From a bacterium (GTDB taxonomy: Bacteria > Krumholzibacteriota > Krumholzibacteria > LZORAL124-64-63), in NCBI GenBank assembly GCA_030592025.1, contig JAUUZX010000159.1, positions 1 to 5,340 on the forward strand: a stretch of DNA of 5,340 bases, read 5' to 3'. The position numbers and the translations under genes are program-made. The number at the start of each line of letters is the position of its first letter. The stretch's first letter is position 1. Below the pieces are notes generated by a model. It saw nothing but the letters and a program-made list of their open reading frames with translations, ran no database searches and was not told the origin of the DNA. This document shows positions 1 through 4,018 of the stretch, in pieces.

Positions 1-118
1 AGAAAATCGGATACCATTTTTCCGTGTCGGGGTCATGATAGATGTAATAGTTATGTCCCGAGCCGATATAGCTGTCCAGGCTGACAAAGAGGTTGTTAAA
101 AGCGCCGCCTGCGTCAAC
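1..118 (-). CDS. CotH-like protein kinase domain, internal fragment (5'-truncated, runs off left edge)
   Basis: Minus-strand translation from base 118 down to base 2 gives 39 uninterrupted residues. They contain FNNLFVSLDSYIGSGHN followed by YYIYHDPDTEKWYPIF, the typical core of CotH-family proteins (spore-coat CotH and secreted or surface CotH-like kinases of many bacteria). In this family the Asp of LDSY and the Asn of GHNYY lie in the catalytic loop, and a Trp-Asp metal-binding motif normally follows the tryptophan-tyrosine-proline stretch; here that would fall just outside the window. The N-terminal part, normally well over 100 residues, is absent. Upstream the frame enters antisense HD-GYP sequence, has no ATG, GTG or TTG, and reaches a stop at 164-166. 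G+C is about 47% (56 of 120 by hand count), far below the neighbouring genes, so this fragment probably comes from a different genomic context or organism. Family assignment is by pattern recognition only. Confidence 0.7.
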
Positions 119-121
119 ATC
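100..121. other. Abrupt junction between CotH fragment and HD-GYP gene
   Basis: CotH-like coding sequence on the minus strand stops being recognisable near base 118. HD-GYP-type coding sequence on the plus strand is recognisable from about base 121, and its frame is open only from base 100, after a TAA at 97-99. Base composition changes sharply across this point. Two head-to-head genes both lose their N-termini here with no promoter, start codon or spacer between them. I see no terminal inverted repeat, target-site duplication or integrase-type site. The cause may be a rearrangement or a chimeric join made during assembly or cloning. Confidence 0.65.
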
Positions 122-153
122 TGGACGAGATCGAGGCGCTGCAGGACGCGACG

Positions 154-804
154 GTGATGAGCCTCACCCGGCTGGCCGAGTACCGCGACCTGGAGACGGG
201 CGCGCATCTCGACCGGATGCGCTCCTACGCCCGCCTGATCGCGGAGGAGCTCGTCGGGCGCCCTGGCTTCGATCGAGTCGATGAGGCCTTCGTGGACGCC
301 ATCTATCGGGCCGCACCTCTCCACGACATCGGCAAGGTGGGCATCCCGGACCGGATCCTCTGTAAGCCCGGCCGCCTCTCCCCGGCAGAATGGGAGGTGA
401 TGCGAACCCACCCCGTCATTGGCGGGCAGACCCTGGAGGAAGCCGTGCTCAATGCCGGGCACGACACGGACGACAGCATCCTTCAGATCGGCAAGAACAT
501 CGCCTACTACCACCACGAGCGGTGGGACGGCAGCGGCTACCCCTTCGCGCTCACCGGGACCGAGATTCCGCTGGAGGCCCGGATCGTGGCCGTGGCCGAC
601 TCCTACGACGCCATCACCTCGCGCCGGGTCTACAAGCCTTCGGTCCCCCACGACGAGGCCCGGCAGATTCTCGAGCGGCTGGCTGGAGTGAAGTTCGAGC
701 AGGTCCTGGTGGACGCTTTCCTGGTGCGGGAGACGGAGATCCTGAAGATCCGAGACCGCTACAGCGACGAAGATGGTGAGGTTCGCGCCGAGGCGGCAAG
801 CTGA
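154..804 (+). CDS. HD-GYP domain c-di-GMP phosphodiesterase, N-terminally truncated
   Basis: The protein is a nearly complete HD-GYP output domain, the type that hydrolyses the second messenger cyclic di-GMP in the cytoplasm. Counting from the GTG at 154, visible motifs are E14-T-G-x-H18, H57-D58-I-G-K61, H86-P, H120-H121-E-R-W-D-G-S-G128-Y-P130 and A148-D149-x-x-D152. E14, H18, H57, D58, H86, H120, H121 and D149 match the ligand pattern of the trinuclear-metal HD-GYP enzymes, so it looks catalytically competent. The frame is open back to base 100, and the recognisable linker helix (LDEIEALQDATV) begins at 121. The original protein was therefore longer, probably with a receiver or other sensor domain as in RpfG-like regulators, and that part is gone at the junction. 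No ATG, GTG or TTG lies between 100 and 154. An AGGA at 143-146 sits 7 bases before GTG 154 and 10 before ATG 157, so translation of the remnant is possible. It is first in the queF operon, 12 bases upstream of queF. Confidence 0.85.
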   Translation: MMSLTRLAEYRDLETGAHLDRMRSYARLIAEELVGRPGFDRVDEAFVDAIYRAAPLHDIGKVGIPDRILCKPGRLSPAEWEVMRTHPVIGGQTLEEAVLNAGHDTDDSILQIGKNIAYYHHERWDGSGYPFALTGTEIPLEARIVAVADSYDAITSRRVYKPSVPHDEARQILERLAGVKFEQVLVDAFLVRETEILKIRDRYSDEDGEVRAEAAS

Positions 805-816
805 TATCTCGCGGGC

Positions 817-1185
817 ATGTCCACTTTGCCCAGCCGAGATCTTGCAACCTTCGAGAACCCCGCCCCGGCCCGCGACTACATCATTCGCTTCGAGTGCCCC
901 GAGTTCACCTGCGTCTGCCCGATGACCGGGCAGCCCGACTTCGCGACCGTGCGAATCGAGTACGTGCCGGACGCGCTCTGCGTGGAGCTCAAGAGCCTCA
1001 AGCTCTACCTCTGGTCGTTTCGTGACGAGGGGCACTTCCACGAGGCCGTGACCAACCAGATCCTCGACGATCTGGTGGCGGCCCTGAACCCGCGCCAGAT
1101 CTGGGTCACCGGAGAGTTCAAGGTCCGGGGAGGCATCCGTACGGTGGTGGAGGCTTCCCACGAACGTGATATGGAGGACGCATGA
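817..1185 (+). CDS. queF: NADPH-dependent 7-cyano-7-deazaguanine reductase (preQ0 reductase)
   Basis: QueF reduces the nitrile of preQ0 to the primary amine preQ1 using two NADPH. This is the last free-base step of queuosine synthesis before the base is inserted into tRNA. The 122-residue protein is the short, single-domain tunnelling-fold type, which works as a cytoplasmic homo-oligomer. Visible signatures are E29-F-T-C-V-C34-P-x-T-G-Q-P-D41-F, with Cys34 as the thioimide-forming nucleophile and Asp41 as the acid, the QueF motif E57-L-K-S-L-K-L-Y64, and S67-F-R-D-E-G-H-F-H75-E76 for substrate binding. Spacings Cys to Asp (7) and Cys to Glu (42) equal those of the Bacillus subtilis enzyme as I recall it (Cys55, Asp62, Glu97). 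The start is well fixed: the previous gene's stop at 802-804 is in the same frame, and ATG 817 is the first start after it. No good Shine-Dalgarno is visible, so coupling to the upstream gene is likely. Cys32, two residues before the nucleophile, is a minor oddity. Confidence 0.95.
   Translation: MSTLPSRDLATFENPAPARDYIIRFECPEFTCVCPMTGQPDFATVRIEYVPDALCVELKSLKLYLWSFRDEGHFHEAVTNQILDDLVAALNPRQIWVTGEFKVRGGIRTVVEASHERDMEDA
1173..1177 (+). promoter_or_regulatory. Ribosome binding site (GGAGG) for the 109-residue ORF
   Basis: GGAGG lies inside the last codons of queF, four bases before the ATG at 1182. Together with the ATGA stop/start overlap it supports the small downstream ORF being a real, translationally coupled gene. 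Confidence 0.6.
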
Positions 1186-1511
1186 ACCTTCGCGAGCGAG
1201 CATGGCGAGATCAGATGGCGCGGATGGTCGCGCGCCTGGACGAGGTGATCGAGGGTGACCAGGACGACGCCCTGCGGCTGCAGATCATCGTCCTCCGGGA
1301 TCGGATCGCCGGGGCCCTGGGTGCCGACGGTGGCTTCTCCACGACCGCCGAACTCCGCGAGCGCGCGCGACGCGACTACGAGGCCGCCTCGGCCATCGTG
1401 GGAGAGACCGACGCGCTCGATCTGCCGGAGGGCAGCGCCCCCCGAGGGGTCAAGGTCCGTCAGATGGCGGGCTTCCGACCTGCCCGACCGCGCCACGGCG
1501 ATCGCGCCTGA
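1182..1511 (+). CDS. Hypothetical protein, 109 residues, between queF and the MATE gene
   Basis: I do not recognise this family. The ATG overlaps the queF stop as ATGA and is preceded by GGAGG, and the codons show strong G/C at third positions like the flanking genes, so the ORF is very probably real. The product is highly charged and Arg/Glu/Asp-rich. Residues about 3-45 ([19 protein letters not shown] region) and 54-72 look alpha-helical and amphipathic, with no signal peptide, membrane segment or Cys/His cluster. The last 25 residues are Pro/Arg-rich and probably disordered. It is cytoplasmic by appearance. Position suggests co-expression with queuosine synthesis and the transporter, but nothing in the sequence shows a function. 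Its stop is in the same frame as the MATE start 12 bases downstream. Confidence 0.65.
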   Translation: MNLRERAWRDQMARMVARLDEVIEGDQDDALRLQIIVLRDRIAGALGADGGFSTTAELRERARRDYEAASAIVGETDALDLPEGSAPRGVKVRQMAGFRPARPRHGDRA

Positions 1512-1523
1512 CGCGCTGATCTC

Positions 1524-2870
1524 GTGCAGGGAATGACGCGCCTCCTGGGTGAGGCGTTCCGGCTGGCCTGGCCAGCGGTCCTTCAGGGCCTGCTGCTCAC
1601 CCTGGCCTTCCAGATCGACCGGATCATGCTCGGCCACTACTCGGCCGACGCCCTCGCCTCGATGCAGGTGAGTGGCCCGCTCCTCTGGTCCGTCATCTCG
1701 GTCGGAACCGCCTGCTCCGCCGGCACCGTGGCCGTCGTGGGTCGGGCGGTGGGATCCGGCGATGAAGCGCGAGCCAGAATCGCCACCGAGTCCGTGCTGG
1801 CCTTCGCCCTGGTCCTGGGCCTCCTGGTGGGGGCGGCGGTCTTCTTCTTCCGGGTCCCGCTCGCCGAGCTGCTGGCGGGAGAAGGCTCCGGAATCGCCGT
1901 CCGTGAATCGGCCATCGCCTACCTCGGCATTCTCGCGCCCGCCGCACCCCTGGCCTTTTCCGGGGTGCTGGCCGTGACCGCGCTGCAGGCCTCCGGAGAC
2001 ACCCGCACCCCACTCATCGTGTCGATCCTGGCTCAGACGGTGAACCTCGGGGGAGATGCCCTTTTGATCTTCGGTCAGGCTGGCTTCCCCGAGCTCGGCG
2101 TTCGCGGCGCGGCGCTGGCCAGCGCCCTGGCCTTCGCCCTGCAAGCAATCGTCTTGCTCTTCATTCTTCGCCGCCGACGCCAGGGGGCAAGGGTCGGCGC
2201 CCTGCGCTGGGGAAAGGAACATCTCGCGGCCCTGAAGGCTGTCCTGACGCCCTCGCGCGCCGCTTACGGCGAAAAGATTCTCTTCCATGCCGGCTTCCTG
2301 GGCTTCGTGGCCCTGATCTCCCGCCTGGGCGACCTCGCCATGGCGACCAACCAGGCGCTGATCGCCATCGAGGCCCTGGGATTCATCACCGCCGATGGCT
2401 TCGGCATCGCGGCTGGCACCCTGATCGCCAGACACCTGGGCCGCGAGGACCCCGAGCGTGCCAGCCAGGCCGGCTACGCCACTCTGGCTCTGGCCGTCAG
2501 CACGCTCTGCGCCGTCTCGCTGCTCTTCTTGCTGCTGCCCGAAGAGCTGATGTCACTCTTCTCGCCAGAGCGGGACATCATCGTCCTCGGCGCCAGCTGT
2601 CTCATGGTGGCGGCCATCGCCCAGCCCCTGATGGCGGCCGCGGCGGTCTACTCGGCGGCTCTCCGTGGCGCCGGAGACACGGCCACGCCGCTTCGAGTGG
2701 CGCTGGTGGGGCCCGTGCTGATCCGGATCACCGCGACCTGGTTTCTGGCCTTCACCCTGGGCTGGGGACTGGTGGGCGTCTGGATCGCCACCACCCTGGA
2801 CTGGAGCGCTCGGACGATCTGGCTGGCCGTGGTCTATGCCCGAGGCCGCTGGAAGACCCTCGAGGTCTAA
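1524..2870 (+). CDS. MATE family (NorM/DinF-like) multidrug or cation antiporter
   Basis: This is an inner-membrane efflux transporter, expected to export drugs, cationic compounds or metabolites in exchange for Na+ or H+. The length, 448 residues, is normal for the family, with about 12 hydrophobic segments alternating with short Arg-rich cytoplasmic loops (RRRRQ at 216-220 marks the middle loop between the two halves). The internal pseudo-repeat of MATE proteins is visible: QASGDTRTPL (155-164) matches RGAGDTATPL (381-390), and LGVRGAALAS (191-200) matches GLVGVWIAT (415-423). Asp32 in the first segment, in FQIDRIMLGHYS, is the usual family pattern. The start is uncertain. GTG 1524 is the first start after the preceding in-frame stop; ATG 1533 gives a 445-residue protein, but its AGGGA touches the start codon. 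Neither has a well-spaced Shine-Dalgarno, so coupling to the upstream ORF is likely. It is last in the operon. The substrate cannot be read from sequence. Confidence 0.93.
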   Translation: MQGMTRLLGEAFRLAWPAVLQGLLLTLAFQIDRIMLGHYSADALASMQVSGPLLWSVISVGTACSAGTVAVVGRAVGSGDEARARIATESVLAFALVLGLLVGAAVFFFRVPLAELLAGEGSGIAVRESAIAYLGILAPAAPLAFSGVLAVTALQASGDTRTPLIVSILAQTVNLGGDALLIFGQAGFPELGVRGAALASALAFALQAIVLLFILRRRRQGARVGALRWGKEHLAALKAVLTPSRAAYGEKILFHAGFLGFVALISRLGDLAMATNQALIAIEALGFITADGFGIAAGTLIARHLGREDPERASQAGYATLALAVSTLCAVSLLFLLLPEELMSLFSPERDIIVLGASCLMVAAIAQPLMAAAAVYSAALRGAGDTATPLRVALVGPVLIRITATWFLAFTLGWGLVGVWIATTLDWSARTIWLAVVYARGRWKTLEV

Positions 2871-3313
2871 ACCGAAAGCGCCACGGCCTCCATGGGAACC
2901 TGGGCCACCTGCTGCTCACAGACCAGGTCGGCGTCCTCGAGCATTCCGTCGAGTGCCTCGAGGAGCCAGTATCCGTCGGAGGGTCCAGGCCGGATATCGG
3001 ATCGAATGGCCCGCGGCGGGCGCCCATCGGAGAAGTGGAGGAGGACGGCCGTCGAAGCAATCGGAGTCACGCCGTATCCAAGTCGGAATTGCAGGCTGTT
3101 GACCCCGCAACCAATCACGGTGCCCTCGGCCACGCCCTCGCCCACCGACAGACGAACTCGAGGGAGTGCATCCTTCACGCCAGGGAGAACGTGCTGCGCC
3201 AGCGCCAGCGCTGAACGGACGGTCTCGAGTCGTCCACTCTGGGCCGGTTGAAGAAGTCCCGTGGGCAGGGCCTTCAGCCCTGCAAGCTCCGCCAGGAGGG
3301 GTGCCAGATTCAT
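2867..3313 (-). CDS. Hypothetical protein, 148 residues, convergent to the MATE gene
   Basis: I do not recognise this family. The ORF starts at ATG 3313-3311 with a well-spaced AGGAG and ends in TAG at 2869-2867, overlapping the MATE stop codon. Codon usage is GC-rich like the neighbours. The N-terminal 45 residues are Leu/Ala-rich and helical (LAPLLAELAGLKALPTGLL, then ALALAQHVLPGVKDAL). After them come short beta-prone stretches (VRLSVGEGVAEGTVIGCGV, LQFRLGYGVTP, STAVLLHFSDG) and a final acidic helix (YWLLEALDGMLEDADLV). There is no signal peptide or convincing membrane segment, and only two Cys. It looks like a small soluble alpha/beta protein. Two other minus-strand frames also cover part of this region (2752-3060 and 2916-3365), but they lack the ribosome site and have Arg/Pro/Ser-rich shadow composition. 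It is divergent from the sigma-4-like regulator, which may share control through the common intergenic region. Confidence 0.7.
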   Translation of the reverse strand: MNLAPLLAELAGLKALPTGLLQPAQSGRLETVRSALALAQHVLPGVKDALPRVRLSVGEGVAEGTVIGCGVNSLQFRLGYGVTPIASTAVLLHFSDGRPPRAIRSDIRPGPSDGYWLLEALDGMLEDADLVCEQQVAQVPMEAVALSV

Positions 3314-3321
3314 GATGTGTA

Positions 3322-3326
3322 CTCCT
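3322..3326 (-). promoter_or_regulatory. Ribosome binding site (AGGAG) for the 148-residue gene
   Basis: On the minus strand AGGAG stands eight bases upstream of the ATG at 3313, an optimal distance. It is the best Shine-Dalgarno in the window and fixes that start. Confidence 0.7.
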
Positions 3327-3404
3327 GCAGCGCCCCGCGCGCCGCGGCTGCCAAGTTGGTTCCACTCAACCCCTGGGCAACATGATGCTCCCTTCGATCC
3401 AGAC

Positions 3405-3432
3405 CCGGCAAGCGCTGACTGGAACTTTTAAT
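3405..3432 (+). promoter_or_regulatory. Weak sigma-70-like promoter candidate for the sigma-4-like regulator
   Basis: A -10-like TTTAAT at 3427-3432 (5 of 6 to TATAAT) lies 16 bases after CCGGCA at 3405-3410 (3 of 6 to TTGACA). It falls in the most AT-rich part of the intergenic region. If used, transcription would start near 3439, leaving a leader of about 109 bases that includes the hairpin at 3507-3523. Chance occurrence is quite possible. Confidence 0.22.
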
Positions 3433-3463
3433 CTCCACCGGATTTGCCAAGCAACCCAAACGA

Positions 3464-3478
3464 ACACTGACTGTGTCA
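3464..3478. repeat. Two overlapping short palindromes, possible operator
   Basis: ACAC-TGACT-GTGT (3464-3476) and TGAC-TGT-GTCA (3468-3478) are both perfect four-base-arm palindromes sharing bases, upstream of the regulator gene. They could be a dimer binding site, for example for autoregulation by the downstream HTH protein, but the arms are short enough to arise by chance. Confidence 0.25.
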
Positions 3479-3506
3479 CTTCTCCCACATTTACCTACAC
3501 CGGGTT

Positions 3507-3523
3507 CCCCTGTTTTCAAGGGG
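3507..3523 (+). other. Small stem-loop in the regulator's leader
   Basis: CCCCT (3507-3511) pairs with AGGGG (3519-3523) around a seven-base loop GTTTTCA, ending 24 bases before the ATG at 3548. No T-run follows, so it is not an intrinsic terminator. A leader hairpin or protein site is possible. Confidence 0.25.
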
Positions 3524-3547
3524 TTAGAAGTCGGTATCGCGCCTGCA

Positions 3548-4015
3548 ATGACCTCCTCCATGAAACGCAGCGCCGAGCAGATCAACCGCCTTCGCCGGGG
3601 TCGCACCGTGTCCGTTCGAGAGCTACGCAGACTGGTGCGCGCCGCCAGGGCCCTGCCCCAGCCCACGGTGATCTCCGCGGATCCCCCCCGCCCCACCAGC
3701 CGAGGGGAGTGCCGAGGGCAGGAGCGACCGTGCCCCTGGATCGCCTGCCGCTATCACCTCTACCTCGACGTCAGCCCCCGCACCGGATCTCTCCGCCTGA
3801 ACTTCCCGGATCTGGAGGTCTGGGAGCTGGAAGAGACCTGCGCCCTCGACGTGGCGGAGCGGGGAAGCACCACTCTGGATCGGGTGGGCCGACTCCTCGA
3901 CCTCACCCGTGAGCGCGTCCGACAGCTCGAGCAAGTGGCCCTGGTCCGCCTGGGGCAAGCCTGGTCGAGCGAAGAGGAGGACGACCTCGAGATTCACTGC
4001 CTCTTCATCGATTGA
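3548..4015 (+). CDS. Small DNA-binding regulator: Cys motif plus sigma-70 region-4-like HTH
   Basis: The 155-residue protein, counted from ATG 3548, ends in a clear sigma-70 region 4.2 helix-turn-helix: T109[19 protein letters not shown]128, matching the TxEEVG...[10 protein letters not shown] consensus. Regions 2 and 3 are missing, so it is not a complete sigma factor. It probably binds DNA as a regulator or contacts RNA polymerase. Upstream of the HTH lies E54-C55-R-x-x-E-R-P-C62-P-W-I-A-C67-R-Y-H70-L-Y-L-D-V, then L84[14 protein letters not shown]98-A-L-D-V-A. I recognise this arrangement from short myxobacterial 'sigma-4 domain' proteins. Cys55, Cys62, Cys67 and Cys98 could ligate a metal. 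The N-terminus (residues 5-40) is Arg-rich. The start is uncertain: ATG 3560 is also possible, and a GTG at 3473 is unlikely because it would translate the AT-richer leader. No clear Shine-Dalgarno is seen. Its stop lies three bases from the stop of the convergent Cys-rich gene. Confidence 0.85.
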   Translation: MTSSMKRSAEQINRLRRGRTVSVRELRRLVRAARALPQPTVISADPPRPTSRGECRGQERPCPWIACRYHLYLDVSPRTGSLRLNFPDLEVWELEETCALDVAERGSTTLDRVGRLLDLTRERVRQLEQVALVRLGQAWSSEEEDDLEIHCLFID

Positions 4016-4018
4016 GGT

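Larger units (their letters stand above)
3314..3547. promoter_or_regulatory. Divergent intergenic region (234 bases)
   Basis: This stretch separates two divergent genes and is visibly less GC-rich than either, especially 3420-3540. It should hold promoters in both directions. It contains a weak sigma-70-like candidate on the plus strand, two overlapping small palindromes and a short hairpin (listed separately), and CCAAGTTGG, a 4+4 palindrome, at 3351-3359 in the leader of the minus-strand gene. No convincing promoter for the minus strand was found. I see no RNA gene or riboswitch consensus. Confidence 0.5.

Noticed and set aside
1005..2435. 476-residue open frame on the minus strand
   Set aside because: It is antisense to queF, the small ORF and the MATE gene. 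Its product is Gly/Gln/Asp/Arg-rich with no recognisable domain; such long shadows are expected opposite GC-rich genes.
3374..3390. Sigma-54-like element (GG and GC ten bases apart in TGGGCAACATGATGCT)
   Set aside because: Only the GG/GC spacing fits; the surrounding -24/-12 consensus bases do not match.
3473..3475. GTG as the start of the HTH regulator
   Set aside because: It would add 25 residues from the lower-GC leader containing the palindromes and hairpin, and it lacks a ribosome site. ATG 3548 fits the protein better.
3550..3559. ACCTCCTCC-like anti-Shine-Dalgarno stretch at the regulator's first codons
   Set aside because: It is a chance match to the 16S rRNA 3' end in coding sequence (Thr-Ser-Ser codons), with no other rRNA similarity around it.
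3310..3696. 128-residue open frame on the minus strand overlapping the intergenic region and the regulator
   Set aside because: Composition is Arg/Ser-rich with no family match. It crosses the low-GC intergenic region and is antisense to the well-supported HTH gene.
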